This document shows, piece after piece, positions 48,390 through 59,984 of a DNA stretch of 64,000 nucleotides (position 1 is its first letter; each line of letters begins with the position of its first letter). Below the pieces are notes generated by a model. That model was given only the letters and a program-made list of their open reading frames with translations, did no database searches and was not told where the DNA came from. A program made the translations under genes and the position numbers. The stretch lies in NCBI RefSeq assembly GCF_001665295.1, contig NZ_LZSE01000139.1, positions 1 to 64,000 of the forward strand, in the 5' to 3' direction. The stretch comes from Mycobacterium sp. 1554424.7 (GTDB lineage: Bacteria > Actinomycetota > Actinomycetes > Mycobacteriales > Mycobacteriaceae).

Positions 48390-49951
48390 CGCGAGATGTC
48401 CTCGAGCGCCTGGTGCGCGGCGTTGTAGCCGGGGGTGAACGTGATGCCCGGGCCGCCATGGCATCCCGCGCCGCCCAGGTAGAGCCCCTGGACCGGAATC
48501 GGCATGTCGATGAAGCCCTTGGGCCCAGGTCGGTTGGGCCCCATCAGGTCTGGATGCAGCATGCCGTGGCAGAAGTCGCCGGCGGGAGCCGCGAACATCG
48601 TCTGCATGTGGTACGGGGCAAACGTGATGTGCCGAATCTGGATGTCGCGGAAGTTGGGCGCTAAGCGGGTGATTTTGTCGATGACCTTCTCCGCCATCAC
48701 GTTCTTGAGCTGGCCGTGGAGTTCGCGGGGGGTTTCCACCGGGAACGCATAGGCGAACGCGCTCGCCGCGTGCTTCCCCGGGGGCGCCATGCCGGGGTCG
48801 TGCACGGACGGGATCTGCATGCCCATCGACGGATTGTCCGGAATGATGCCTCGCTTGCACTCCTCCCATTGGCGCTGTTGTTCTTCGGGTGAACCGAAGA
48901 TGCCGATGGACGATTGCATGCCGGGTTCGTTGAGAAAGTCGTACGGCGGCGCGAATTCCGGCAGGCCGTCGAGCGCGAAGTGGATCTGGACGAACGGCGC
49001 CCGGTGGTCACGCCCGCTGAGCCGGGCGACGAGGTCGGCGGGCAGGTGCTCGGCGCCGACCAGGTCCATCATGGTCAAGTCGGGCGACAGGTTGGACACG
49101 ACGACCGGGGCGCTGATCTCCGAGCCGTCCTTGAGGCGCACGCCGGTCACGCGATCGCCCTCGACGAGAATCTTCTCGACCTTGGCGCGGTACCTGATCT
49201 CACCCCCGTGGGAGACGAACAGGTCGTGCAGGTGCTGGCCGAGTGCTCCGATGCCGCCCTCGAGCTTCGTCATCATCGCCGCGCCCTCGGTCGGGACGGC
49301 GAGCGCGAACGCCAAACACGTTGCGCTGCCAGGGGTGTAGGGCCCGCGATAGGTGGAGTTGATGGCCAGGAAGGCGAGCATGCCGCGCAGCACCGCGTGC
49401 TTGTCCTTGTCGGGCAGGAAGCGGTCGATGGGATCCATCGCCGAGCCGAACAGCACTTCGTGGATGGCTCTGCGCTCGGATTCGTTTGCCGCGCAGGCGT
49501 ACATCTCGTCGATCGTCTTGGGCGGCGTACACACCTCGAAGCGGCCGAGCGCTTTCGCCGGCCCCTGGCTCCAGCCGATCATCTCGGCCATGCCCGTCAC
49601 GGCGTCGGTCCCGAGCTTCTCGGCGAGGTGGGTCATCAGCTGCATCGGATCGCGGTAGAAGATCATGGGTTCTTCGCCGTTGTCGCCGAGGTTGACCGAC
49701 TGGACTTCGGCGTCGACGGTCGGCAGGGTGTCCAGCCCCAGCTCCTTGGTGATCGCGGGGGCGGTGGGAAACTGCACCGAACCCGCGATCTCGTAACGGA
49801 ATCCGTCGATCAGCTCGACGGTGGCCGCCATTCCCCCGCTGTAGGTATTCGCCTCCAGGCACAGGGTGCGCAGGCCGGCGCGCTGCAGGACCGCCGCCGC
49901 GGTCAACCCGTTGTGGCCGGCTCCGACCACGATCGCGTCATAATCCGTCAT
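48386..49951 (-). CDS. FAD-dependent oxidoreductase, phytoene desaturase-like
   Basis: A 521-residue flavoprotein of the phytoene dehydrogenase/CrtI-like group. The FAD-binding motif is IVVGAGHNGLTAAAVLQRAGLRTLCLEAN at the N-terminus, and the C-terminal FAD segment is MPIPVQGLYLGGAGCHGGPGIT. Members desaturate or isomerise hydrophobic substrates. ATG at 49951 with AAGGAG eight bases upstream. First gene of the FAD-ferredoxin-SDR operon, divergent from a TetR gene. Confidence 0.9.
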   Translation of the reverse strand: MTDYDAIVVGAGHNGLTAAAVLQRAGLRTLCLEANTYSGGMAATVELIDGFRYEIAGSVQFPTAPAITKELGLDTLPTVDAEVQSVNLGDNGEEPMIFYRDPMQLMTHLAEKLGTDAVTGMAEMIGWSQGPAKALGRFEVCTPPKTIDEMYACAANESERRAIHEVLFGSAMDPIDRFLPDKDKHAVLRGMLAFLAINSTYRGPYTPGSATCLAFALAVPTEGAAMMTKLEGGIGALGQHLHDLFVSHGGEIRYRAKVEKILVEGDRVTGVRLKDGSEISAPVVVSNLSPDLTMMDLVGAEHLPADLVARLSGRDHRAPFVQIHFALDGLPEFAPPYDFLNEPGMQSSIGIFGSPEEQQRQWEECKRGIIPDNPSMGMQIPSVHDPGMAPPGKHAASAFAYAFPVETPRELHGQLKNVMAEKVIDKITRLAPNFRDIQIRHITFAPYHMQTMFAAPAGDFCHGMLHPDLMGPNRPGPKGFIDMPIPVQGLYLGGAGCHGGPGITFTPGYNAAHQALEDISR

Positions 49952-50015
49952 CGCTGACTCCTTATCCGAATGGCCTTCGAGGCGACCTGGGCCGACACCC
50001 GTAGCGGGCCGACTT

Positions 50016-50059
50016 AATATATGTCAGTACTGACTCAATTGGAAGACGTCGGCACTGAC
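50016..50059. promoter_or_regulatory. Divergent promoter with double TetR-type operator
   Basis: GTCAGTACTGAC (50023-50034, a perfect palindrome) and GTCGGCACTGAC (50048-50059) are spaced 25 bp apart with CAATTGGAAGA between, as in the mce promoter. On the minus strand a -10-like TATATT (50021-50016) follows directly. The TetR gene starts 18-27 bp away on the other side, so its own promoter is covered as well. Confidence 0.8.
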
Positions 50060-50076
50060 CGGATCGATGTGATGGG

Positions 50077-50685
50077 ATGCCAGGTATGAGCGAGCGGACG
50101 AACCTGCACACGCTGCGCCGCACCAGAACCCGCGAGGCGCTGCGGCAGGTGGCCCTGAAGAGGTTCGCCAGCGAGGGCTTCGGGAACGTCACGGTGCAAC
50201 AGCTCGCACAGGAGGCGGGCGTCACCGAGCGCACGTTTTTCCGGCACTTTCCCACCAAGGAAGCCGTGCTGTTCCAGGACTACGACACGCAGGTGGAGTG
50301 GCTGGCCGACGCGCTCGCGCAACGGCCGCGCTCCGAGTCGGTGTTCGACGCGGTGCTGGCGAGCATGGCCAGCTACCCGCACGACATGGAGCTGGTTCGG
50401 CAGGCGGCGCTGGCCCGGGCCGAACTGATCACCGGGGAGCAGATCGCCGGCCACCTGCGGGTGGTCCAGGCGTCGTTCGCCGCGGTCATCACCGGCTTCG
50501 TCCTGCACCGCTACCCCGATGTGGAGAACATCGAGCTGGTCGCCAACGTCGCGGGCTCCACGCTGGCCGCGGCCATGGTCATCGGGGTGGAGACGTGGGG
50601 GCGCAACGGTTGTGTCGACGACCTGGCGGCCATCTCCGCGACATGTCTGGACTTGGTGCGGTCGGGGCTTGCGCCCCTGGCGTGA
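50077..50685 (+). CDS. TetR-family regulator of the FAD-ferredoxin-SDR and mce units (predicted)
   Basis: A 202-residue TetR protein, or 199 residues from the ATG at 50086. The helix-turn-helix is NVTVQQLAQEAGVTERTFFRHFPTKEAVLFQDYD, typical of TetR proteins next to mycobacterial redox genes. It is divergent from the FAD gene with a double operator between. The same operator before mceA makes this the prime candidate for controlling all ten genes of the island. Ligand unknown. Confidence 0.9.
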   Translation: MPGMSERTNLHTLRRTRTREALRQVALKRFASEGFGNVTVQQLAQEAGVTERTFFRHFPTKEAVLFQDYDTQVEWLADALAQRPRSESVFDAVLASMASYPHDMELVRQAALARAELITGEQIAGHLRVVQASFAAVITGFVLHRYPDVENIELVANVAGSTLAAAMVIGVETWGRNGCVDDLAAISATCLDLVRSGLAPLA

Positions 50686-50696
50686 CGCCGGGCGTC
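50684..50696. terminator. Small hairpin between convergent TetR and pks16 genes
   Basis: GACGCC-G-GGCGTC overlaps the TetR stop codon in the 24-bp gap between two converging genes. It can fold in both directions. Weak U-tract; probably a bidirectional terminator. Confidence 0.4.
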
Positions 50697-50709
50697 AGGC
50701 CGAGCGAAA

Positions 50710-52344
50710 CTAGCTGACCAGGCTGACCGAAGTGGAGCGCCGCAGCTTGCCCGACGGCGTCTTCGGGATGGTGCCCGGGCCCAGCACCACGACGTTGCGC
50801 GGCCGCACGTCGACCTCGGCCACCACTTCGTGGGCGACCTGGTGCTCGATGCGGCGCACCTCGGCCGGGTCCTGCCAGGCGTTGGACTCGACCGCGACGG
50901 CGAACGTCTCGCGCGAGTGGCCGGCGTCGAGGCGAACCGCGACGGCGCAGCCGGGGCGGACGCCCTCGACGCGGCCGGCCGCCCGCTCGATGTCGGTTGG
51001 GTAGATGTTGCGGCCCGCCATGATGATGACGTCCTTGACGCGGCCGCACACCACGATGTGGCCCTCCTCGGTCAGGTAGCCGAGGTCGCCCGTGTCGTAC
51101 CAGCCGTGCTCGTCCTGGGCCGGGATGAAGCCGCCCATGGTGAGGTAGCCGGGCGTCAGCGACTCGCCGCGCAGCTCGATGACCCCGACGCCACGCGCGG
51201 GCATCACGTTGCCGTTCTCGTCGATGATCCGCGCCTCGAGGTCCTGCAGCAGGGGGCCGAGCGTGGCCAGCCTGCGGGTGTTGCCCTTGGTGGCCGGGAC
51301 CGCGCGGCGCAGGGCGGCCAGCAGGTCGGCGTCGACCTCGTCGACGACCAGGCCGGCGTTGCACTCGGAGAACGACACGGCCAGCGTCGTCTCGGCCATG
51401 CCGTAGGCCGGCAGGATCGCCGAGGGCCGCAGGCCGAACGGCTTGCCCGCGTCGAGCAGGTCCTCGACGTCGGCGGGCTCGACGGGCTCAGCGCCGGACA
51501 GCGCGAAACGCAGCGTCGACAGGTCGAAGTCGCCGGGCTTGGCGTTGCGGCGCAACCGCTTTGCGAGCAGCGCGTAGGCGAAGTTGGGCGCCGCGGTCAT
51601 GGTGCCCTTGTACTTGTCGATGAGCTTGGCCCACAGCAGTGTGTCGCGCAGGAAGTCCATCGGCGTGACCTTGACCAGCTCCGCGCCGAAGTACATCGGG
51701 ATGGTCAGGAAGCCGACCATGCCCATGTCGTGGAAGCAGGGCAGCCAGCTGACCATGACGTCCTTTTCGACGTCGTACTGCGCGCCGATGAACATGGCCT
51801 CGGCGTTGGAGTAGATGTTGCGGTGGGTGATCTGGACCGCCTTAGGAGACCCAGTCGATCCGCTCGTTAATTGCATCAGCGCCAGGTCGTCCTCGCCCAC
51901 CTCGACGGGATCGATCGGCTCCGACGCGAGCAGGTCGGCGACGGTGAGGACCCTGATGCCCTTCTCCTCGAGCACGGGGATGGCCACCAGGAAGGGCTCG
52001 GAGACGATGACGGCCTTGGCCTCGATCATGCCGATGACGGTCATGGTGTCCTCGGCCCACACGGCCAGATCGGTGCGCGGCGTCGGCTGGTGCAGCATGG
52101 TCAGGCTGGCGCCGCGCATCCACAGCCCCTGCGCCGTCGGGGCGATCTCCACCGGGAAGCCGGCGAGCACGCCGACCGCGTCGCCCAGGCCGATGCCGGC
52201 GGCGGCCAGGCCGCCCGCGATACAACGGGCGCGCTCGTGGACCTCGCCCCAGGTGTGCCGGACGGGTGCGTGCGGTTCACCGGTGACCATGCCCGTCGTC
52301 GCGGTGCGGGCATTGCGGAACATCTTGTCGGTAAACCTGCTCAC
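50710..52344 (-). CDS. pks16: Acyl-AMP ligase/acyl-CoA synthetase-like protein (Pks16, Rv1013)
   Basis: A 544-residue ANL-superfamily enzyme, the length I recall for Rv1013. The ATP loop is [27 protein letters not shown], the YDTGDLGYL Asp and the [20 protein letters not shown] hinge follow, with the C-terminal Lys in TPSGKLRRS. It resembles FadD-type ligases that load fatty acids as adenylates; despite the name it is not a polyketide synthase. GTG at 52344 with GAGGAGG upstream. An in-frame extension upstream is not supported. Confidence 0.93.
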   Translation of the reverse strand: MSRFTDKMFRNARTATTGMVTGEPHAPVRHTWGEVHERARCIAGGLAAAGIGLGDAVGVLAGFPVEIAPTAQGLWMRGASLTMLHQPTPRTDLAVWAEDTMTVIGMIEAKAVIVSEPFLVAIPVLEEKGIRVLTVADLLASEPIDPVEVGEDDLALMQLTSGSTGSPKAVQITHRNIYSNAEAMFIGAQYDVEKDVMVSWLPCFHDMGMVGFLTIPMYFGAELVKVTPMDFLRDTLLWAKLIDKYKGTMTAAPNFAYALLAKRLRRNAKPGDFDLSTLRFALSGAEPVEPADVEDLLDAGKPFGLRPSAILPAYGMAETTLAVSFSECNAGLVVDEVDADLLAALRRAVPATKGNTRRLATLGPLLQDLEARIIDENGNVMPARGVGVIELRGESLTPGYLTMGGFIPAQDEHGWYDTGDLGYLTEEGHIVVCGRVKDVIIMAGRNIYPTDIERAAGRVEGVRPGCAVAVRLDAGHSRETFAVAVESNAWQDPAEVRRIEHQVAHEVVAEVDVRPRNVVVLGPGTIPKTPSGKLRRSTSVSLVS

Positions 52345-52477
52345 AAAAACCTCCTCGGTTCCGGCAGTTGCCCCAAGGCCCGGAATCTCATGTTCCGCCT
52401 GTTGGGTGCCACTTTGTAGCAGCCACGCGAGCACGATTGCGCAGCGGTTAGGTCTCGAACCGGTGGTGAGCCAACGA

Positions 52478-52500
52478 GCCCACCGGCGTATCCGGTGGGC
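52478..52500 (-). terminator. Hairpin in the pks16-ispE gap
   Basis: GCCCACCGG and CCGGTGGGC form a perfect 9-bp stem around a 5-base loop, 100 bp after the ispE stop. It probably ends the rpfB-ksgA-ispE transcript. The 256-bp gap also holds an 8-codon ORF (52548 back to 52522, MAPGDEQR, with AGGAG six bases upstream) of uncertain meaning. Confidence 0.5.
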
Positions 52501-52600
52501 GATGGAATCGAGTGGTCTTGCTTACCGCTGCTCGTCACCGGGAGCCATCTTAAACTCCTCTTAAGTAACTGCCAAACTGTCGCGTGTCGTGAGGGCGATC

Positions 52601-53551
52601 TCACACTTCGGTCGGGGCGGGCACCACGCGGGCGCCGGGCACCGGCCCGCTGGCGACGCGGACGGTCCGGCAGACACCGGCCCCGGACAGCTGGGTCCCG
52701 ACGTCCACCGCCGCCGCTGCCGAAGTGCACAGGAACGCGCACGTCGGGCCCGAGCCGGACACGATGCCGGCCAGGGCGCCGGCCTCGACGCCCGCGCGCA
52801 GCGCCTTGCGCAGGGCGGGGTTCAGGCTCACGGCGGCCGCTTGCATCTCGTTGCCCAGTAGCGGCGCGAGCTGTTCCGGATCGCCGGCGGCCAGGGCCGC
52901 CAGCACCGGCCCGGGTTCGGCGAGCCGCGGCGGCTTTCCGGCCTTCCTGAGCCGGTCCAGCTCCTTGAACACCGCCGGGGTGAGCAACCCCCGGTCGGCG
53001 AACGCCAGCACCCAATGGAAGCTGTTGCGCGACAGCACGGTGGCCAGCTCCTCGCCCCGGCCGGTTCCCAACGCGGTGCCGCCGTGCAGGGCGAAGGGCA
53101 CGTCGCTGCCGAGCTGGGCGGCAAGCGCCCGCAGGTCACGGCGCGGCACGTTGAGTTCCCACAGCGAGTTGATCGCGACCAGCACCGCCGCCGCGTCGGC
53201 GCTGCCGCCCGCCATGCCACCGGCCACCGGAATGGATTTGTCGATCATGATCGAGACGTCGGGCGCGCGGCCGACGTGTTCGGCCATCAGCTCGGCGGCC
53301 TGCCACGCGAGGTTGCGCTCGTCGGTGGGCAGCTTGTCGGCGCCCTCCCCGACGAGCTCGAGCGACAGCACGTCGGCGTTGCGAACCGTCACTTCGTCGA
53401 GCAGCGAGACGGCCTGAAACACGGTCGTCAGTTCGTGGTAGCCGTCTTTGCGGCGGTCCCCCACGGCCAGGTAGAGGTTGACTTTTCCGGGCACCCGCAC
53501 GGTCACGGATCCGGTGGGCACCCACTGCGCGGCGGTGTTGCCGTCAGACAC
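52601..53551 (-). CDS. ispE: 4-diphosphocytidyl-2-C-methyl-D-erythritol kinase
   Basis: A GHMP-family kinase of the MEP isoprenoid pathway; it phosphorylates CDP-methylerythritol. It has [14 protein letters not shown] near the start, the ATP loop [17 protein letters not shown] and [10 protein letters not shown] near the end. The GTG at 53551 (GGGGA upstream) gives 316 residues; the GTG at 53521 would give 306, the length I recall for M. tuberculosis; a GTG at 53605 is also open. Third gene after rpfB and ksgA. Confidence 0.94.
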   Translation of the reverse strand: MSDGNTAAQWVPTGSVTVRVPGKVNLYLAVGDRRKDGYHELTTVFQAVSLLDEVTVRNADVLSLELVGEGADKLPTDERNLAWQAAELMAEHVGRAPDVSIMIDKSIPVAGGMAGGSADAAAVLVAINSLWELNVPRRDLRALAAQLGSDVPFALHGGTALGTGRGEELATVLSRNSFHWVLAFADRGLLTPAVFKELDRLRKAGKPPRLAEPGPVLAALAAGDPEQLAPLLGNEMQAAAVSLNPALRKALRAGVEAGALAGIVSGSGPTCAFLCTSAAAAVDVGTQLSGAGVCRTVRVASGPVPGARVVPAPTEV

Positions 53552-53620
53552 GAAAATCCCCGTCAACCACCGCAGCAGACTAACGCCGCGCCGGGCGAAC
53601 CACACGCCGCGGCGCTCCGG

Positions 53621-55668
<2,048 letters not shown>

Positions 55669-55722
55669 CTACTCCGACCTCAGCAACAACTCACGAACCA
55701 CTCAGCAGGAAAATGACAAATA

Positions 55723-55737
55723 GGGCCCAAAGGCCCC
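55723..55737 (-). terminator. Attenuator-like hairpin in the rpfB leader
   Basis: On the minus strand GGGCC-TTTG-GGCCC is followed by TATTTGTCATTTTCC, a compact hairpin with a U-rich tract, 61 bases before the rpfB TTG start. A leader RNA switch with premature termination has been reported for rpfB-ksgA-ispE in M. tuberculosis, which this fits. The hairpin might instead terminate tatD. Confidence 0.6.
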
Positions 55738-55824
55738 GCCGTTCGATCACAAGACGGTAACGAACCGGCCAATGTTCAGCAACTCCAACGGGACGGTGCT
55801 ATCGAATTCACCGGTCCGCCGCAG

Positions 55825-56673
55825 CTACTGCGAAGCCAGTCCGTAAATCCGCCGGGCATTGCTGGTCGTGACCTGCGCCACATCCTCGGGGCGACGATCC
55901 AGCAGTTCAGCGATCGCCCGCACAGTATAAGGAAGGCAATACGGCTCGTTCGCTGCGCCCCGATAGGGGTGCGGGGTCAAAAAGGGTGCGTCGGTTTCCA
56001 CCAGCAGCTGCTCCGGCGGTATCAGCGGGACGGCCTCCCGCAGGGCGCGCGCATTGCGGAAGCTGACCGTCCCGGAAAGGCTCAGCAACCACCCGCCGTC
56101 GACGCACCGGCGGGCCATCGTGCTGTCCGACGAAAAGCAGTGAAAGATCACGGCGTCGGGGGCGCCCTCGGCGGCCAGCACGTCGAGCACCTCGGCGTCG
56201 GCCTCCCGGTTGTGGATCATCAGCGGTTTTCCACACCGCTTGGCCAGGTCGATATGCCAGGCGAAGGCCTCCCGCTGCGCCGTCGGCTCCGCGCAGCCGT
56301 CCAGGCGGCCCGGCCAGTACAGGTCCATCCCGGTCTCGCCGACCGCCACCACCCGGGGGTGGGCCGCGAGTCGCTCGATCTCCGCGCGGGCCGCGTCGTC
56401 GCGGGCGTTGGCGCGGGTCGGGTGCAGCGCCACGGCTGCGTAGACGCGCGGATCCCATTCGGCCGCGCGCGTCACCCAGCGCGCCGAATCGAGGTCGTCG
56501 GCGATGGTGACCACCGCGCCCACCCCGACCGCCGCGGCGCGGTCGAGGATGGCCCGCACGCCCTGGGCGTCGTTGGCGCCGCACGCGTCGAGGTGGGTGT
56601 GGGCGTCGATCAGCGGCGCCAGCGGCTCGGGGGCGGGCGGCGCTTCTCGTTTACCGCAGCGGTTGGAGCTCAC
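55825..56673 (-). CDS. tatD: TatD-family metal-dependent hydrolase (Rv1008 orthologue)
   Basis: A TIM-barrel DNase family protein: metal ligands in LIDAHTHLDACG, Glu in AVGETGMDLYWPG, His in MIHNREAD and HCFSSD, Asp in VETDAPFLTP. TatD proteins are 3'-5' exonuclease-like; the cellular role in mycobacteria is not settled. The GTG at 56673 gives 282 residues; M. tuberculosis starts near LIDAHTH. The longer in-frame ORF upstream is antisense to metG and spurious. Confidence 0.92.
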   Translation of the reverse strand: MSSNRCGKREAPPAPEPLAPLIDAHTHLDACGANDAQGVRAILDRAAAVGVGAVVTIADDLDSARWVTRAAEWDPRVYAAVALHPTRANARDDAARAEIERLAAHPRVVAVGETGMDLYWPGRLDGCAEPTAQREAFAWHIDLAKRCGKPLMIHNREADAEVLDVLAAEGAPDAVIFHCFSSDSTMARRCVDGGWLLSLSGTVSFRNARALREAVPLIPPEQLLVETDAPFLTPHPYRGAANEPYCLPYTVRAIAELLDRRPEDVAQVTTSNARRIYGLASQ

Positions 56674-56697
56674 CGCCACACAATAGGGTGAGTCTCG

Positions 56698-58251
56698 ATG
56701 AGGCCGTATTACGTCACCACCGCGATCACGTACCCCAACGCCGCGCCGCACCTGGGGCACGCGTACGAGTACATCGCCACCGACGCCATCGCGCGGTTCA
56801 AGCGGCTGGACGGCTTTGATGTGCGTTTTCAGACGGGAACCGACGAGCACGGCCTCAAGATGGCCCAGGCCGCGGCCGCCGAGGGGCTGCCCACGGCCGA
56901 ACTGGCCCGCCGCAATTCGGATGTGTTTCAGCGGCTCCAGGAGAAATTGAACATCTCGTTCGACCGGTTCATCCGCACCACGGACGCCGACCATCACGAG
57001 GCGTCCAAGGAGATCTGGCGACGGATAGAGGCGGCCGGCGACTTGTACCTCGACACCTACTCCGGGTGGTACTCGATCCGCGACGAGCGGTTCTTCGTCG
57101 AATCGGAGACCGAGGTCGTGGACGGGACCCGGATCGCGGTGGAGACCGCCACCCCGGTGACCTGGACCGAAGAACAGACCTACTTCTTCCGGCTCTCGGC
57201 GTACGCGGACAAGCTGCTCGCCCATTACGAGGCGAACCCCGACTTCATCGCCCCCGAGGTGCGGCGCAACGAAGTTGTCAGCTTCGTCTCCGGCGGGCTG
57301 CGCGACCTGTCCATCTCGCGGACATCGTTCGACTGGGGGGTGAAGGTCCCCGACCATCCCGACCACGTGATGTACGTGTGGATCGACGCGCTGACCAACT
57401 ACCTGACGGGCGTCGGCTACCCCGACACCGATTCCGATGCGTTCCGCCGCTATTGGCCCGCCGATCTGCACATGATCGGAAAGGACATCATCAGGTTTCA
57501 CACCGTCTACTGGCCGGCGTTCTTGATGTCGGCCGGAATCGAGCTGCCCCGAAGGGTTTTCGCGCACGGGTTTCTGCTCAACCGCGGTGAGAAGATGAGC
57601 AAGTCGGTGGGCAACGTCGTGGCCCCCGACGCCCTGGTCGACACGTTCGGTGTGGACCAGGTGCGCTACTTCTTGCTGCGGGAGGTGCCGTTCGGCCAGG
57701 ACGGCAGCTACAGCGAGGAGGCCATCGTCACGCGGGTCAACGCCGACCTGGCCAACGAGCTGGGCAACCTGGCCCAGCGGTCGCTGTCGATGGTTGCCAA
57801 GAACCTGGACGGGGTGGTGCCCGAGCCGGGTGAGTTCGCCGCGGCGGACACCGAGCTGCTGACGACGGCCGACGGCTTGCTCGAGCGCGTGCGCGCCCAT
57901 TTCGACGCGCAGGCCATGCATCTGGCGCTGGAGGCGGTCTGGCTGATGCTCGGGGAGGCGAACAAATACTTTTCGGCCCAGGAACCGTGGGTCCTGCGCA
58001 AGAGCGAGGCCGAGGCGGACCAGGCGAGGTTTCGCACCGTCCTCTACACCACCTGCGAGGCGGTCCGCATCGCGGCGCTGCTCGTCCAGCCCGTCATGCC
58101 CGAGTCGGCCGGCAAGCTGCTGGACCTGCTCGGCCAGGGCCCGGACCGGCGCGATTTCACCGCCATCGGCACCCGGCTGGCCCCGGGAACGGCGCTACCG
58201 ACGCCCGCGGGCGTGTTCCCGCGATACCAGCCGCCCACCGCCAGCGAATAA
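56698..58251 (+). CDS. metG: Methionyl-tRNA synthetase
   Basis: A 517-residue class I synthetase. The HIGH motif appears as [10 protein letters not shown] near residue 20 and the KMSKS motif is intact ([11 protein letters not shown], near residue 300). No extra C-terminal tRNA-binding domain. Charges tRNA-Met, including the initiator. Divergent from tatD, 24 bp apart, as in M. tuberculosis. Confidence 0.97.
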   Translation: MRPYYVTTAITYPNAAPHLGHAYEYIATDAIARFKRLDGFDVRFQTGTDEHGLKMAQAAAAEGLPTAELARRNSDVFQRLQEKLNISFDRFIRTTDADHHEASKEIWRRIEAAGDLYLDTYSGWYSIRDERFFVESETEVVDGTRIAVETATPVTWTEEQTYFFRLSAYADKLLAHYEANPDFIAPEVRRNEVVSFVSGGLRDLSISRTSFDWGVKVPDHPDHVMYVWIDALTNYLTGVGYPDTDSDAFRRYWPADLHMIGKDIIRFHTVYWPAFLMSAGIELPRRVFAHGFLLNRGEKMSKSVGNVVAPDALVDTFGVDQVRYFLLREVPFGQDGSYSEEAIVTRVNADLANELGNLAQRSLSMVAKNLDGVVPEPGEFAAADTELLTTADGLLERVRAHFDAQAMHLALEAVWLMLGEANKYFSAQEPWVLRKSEAEADQARFRTVLYTTCEAVRIAALLVQPVMPESAGKLLDLLGQGPDRRDFTAIGTRLAPGTALPTPAGVFPRYQPPTASE

Positions 58252-58352
58252 CGAAAGTTCTGTTTTCGGCTATCACGCATACCATTTGACGGAATCGCGA
58301 CGGGCCGGGGAAAGCGTCCGGGCGACCAGCAGTCATAGGACATAATCGGCGT

Positions 58353-58757
58353 GTGGAGCGAGAGCGACGACGGAACCCGCAATCGAGTGAGCCGCTGGCC
58401 ACCTTGCAGCAGTTGCCTGCACTGGTGGTCCTGGAACGGATCCCGGTGCCCGTGCTCGCGATCGGGAATGACGGCGGCATCTTGTTCACCAACACCGCGT
58501 TCGCCGAGATGCTGGGATTCGAGCCCGACGAAGTCTTGTCGCTGCGGTTCCAAGACATATTCCACGGGGCTCCGGAGTCGGAATCCCTGCTATCAGTGGT
58601 TCACGCCCTGGCGAACATGGTCGTCAAATTGGCTCACAAGGACGGCTCGATGGTGCGCGCCCTGATGAGCAAGTCCGCGCTGCTGCGAGCCGACGATCAG
58701 TTCGTGCTCGCGGCGTTCCAGGATCTGACCGAGCAGTTGTGGGAAGACGAGCACTAA
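58353..58757 (+). CDS. Small PAS-domain protein
   Basis: A 134-residue single PAS domain: LERIPVPVLAIGNDGGILFTNTAFAEMLGFEPDEVLSL, then a late FVLAAFQDLTEQL. No output domain. Such proteins sense redox, light or ligands and pass the signal by contact. The GTG at 58353 follows CATAAT (58341-58346) by seven bases, so the mRNA may be leaderless. Confidence 0.8.
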   Translation: MERERRRNPQSSEPLATLQQLPALVVLERIPVPVLAIGNDGGILFTNTAFAEMLGFEPDEVLSLRFQDIFHGAPESESLLSVVHALANMVVKLAHKDGSMVRALMSKSALLRADDQFVLAAFQDLTEQLWEDEH

Positions 58758-58841
58758 AAGCCCGCTTCTGGCCGAATCTCCAACTGCCCCTATGGATTTC
58801 GAGTTCGCATCGAGTCGGCACGCCATACTGCGTATTGCCCA

Positions 58842-59693
58842 TCAGGAATCCACCGGAAGACCGCCCAGCAAGCTAGGGGTTCGCACTGCGCAGAAGTCGT
58901 GTACGTAGGACTTCGGCATGGCAAAGGGATGAAACTCGCCCGAGGTCACCATGGACATCTGGTCACGCTGCACATCGAAGGCGGAAATCGGCCGCAACGC
59001 GCTCTCGGTCACGTAATAGAGGTGGTAGCCGAATCCTTCTATCTGCTGGAAGACTTCCTCGATCGGCACAGAGAGATGCCGTTGCTCGATCTCGATGAGA
59101 AGCGAGGGCCGCCAGCGCTCGAACATCGAAGAACCTCCGCGCAGGACACTCATCTCATGTCCCTCGACATCGATCTTCACGAAATCAACCCGAACCTCGG
59201 GGCCCAGCACCTCACCGAGCCGCACGGTTGGGACCTCGATCTTCTCGACGCCGACCCCCTGCCCGTCAAATCCGTGGGCCACGCTCGCCTGAGCGGTCAC
59301 CTGCCGGTTCTGTTGTGTCGGGACAAGCAGTTCCGCCCATCCGGCCTCGTCGGAGACGGCAACGGGACTGAAGCGGACGCGCGGACGGGCTTTGGCGAGT
59401 TTCTGAAGCATCACGCGATTGCGCGGATGCGGTTCGAAGCTGTAGACGGTCCCCAGTTCTCCGACCCGGCGTGCCAGATGGTAGGTGAACAGTCCCCAAC
59501 TCGCTCCCACGTCGATGACCGTCGCCCCGGGGGTTACAAGGTGATCCGCCACGACCATGGCCAGGTCTGCGGACTGCCTTCGGCGCCAAAGCATCTCGGT
59601 CGCCGTCTCCAACGCCGGGCGGCCCAGGTAGCGCCCGACATTTCGCATTGTCACGTACTTCGCAGCCCAGTTGGCCACGTCGCTGCGCGACAT
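58842..59693 (-). CDS. FkbM-family methyltransferase
   Basis: A SAM-dependent methyltransferase of the FkbM type: TVIDVGASWGLFTYHLARRVG (SAM loop), YSFEPHPRNRVML, and the conserved VDFVKIDVEGHEMSVLRGG. FkbM enzymes O-methylate sugars or polyketides; in mycobacteria relatives act on glycopeptidolipids. I chose the ATG at 59693 (MSRSDVANWAA, 283 residues). The 52 codons before it lack coding character, but no ribosome-binding site decides the start. The region has lower G+C than the rest. Confidence 0.87.
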   Translation of the reverse strand: MSRSDVANWAAKYVTMRNVGRYLGRPALETATEMLWRRRQSADLAMVVADHLVTPGATVIDVGASWGLFTYHLARRVGELGTVYSFEPHPRNRVMLQKLAKARPRVRFSPVAVSDEAGWAELLVPTQQNRQVTAQASVAHGFDGQGVGVEKIEVPTVRLGEVLGPEVRVDFVKIDVEGHEMSVLRGGSSMFERWRPSLLIEIEQRHLSVPIEEVFQQIEGFGYHLYYVTESALRPISAFDVQRDQMSMVTSGEFHPFAMPKSYVHDFCAVRTPSLLGGLPVDS

Positions 59694-59961
59694 ACGGTCT
59701 TTTGCTGACAAGTTCGAAACGACCTTCTCGTCGAGGGAGTGCGTCGATGGTCTTGCACGCCGGACGCTAGCCGACCGAAGCGGCATGCTGATGCGACGCG
59801 TTCGTGCGCTTGCTGATCCATCCGTAGCCGCTGAGGCGTTCGAAACCACGGTTCGGTCCGCTTTCTGTAGTTACCTGGCGAAAGAACCCGTCTCTCCGAC
59901 GGCGCTCGAGCAACACTGCCACTAGCAGAACCTACACTACGTATGATTATAGCGGTTGAAC

Positions 59962-59981
59962 AATACCTGTAGTATGGTATT
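59962..59981 (+). promoter_or_regulatory. Inverted repeat and -10 element before the acetyltransferase gene
   Basis: AATACC-N8-GGTATT ends three bases before the GTG at 59985. A -10-like TAGTAT (59970-59975) lies in the centre, which would give an almost leaderless mRNA. The region is clearly A+T-rich. An operator for the TetR gene downstream is possible. Confidence 0.5.
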
Positions 59982-59984
59982 AGC

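Noticed and set aside
39492-50685. Insertion sequence or integrase bringing in the mce island
   Set aside because: No transposase or integrase gene, no tRNA at either edge and no terminal repeats were seen. The island may be ancestral and lost in M. tuberculosis.
55825-57921. Single 698-codon open frame including tatD
   Set aside because: The part above 56673 is antisense to metG and has no protein character. It results from high G+C.
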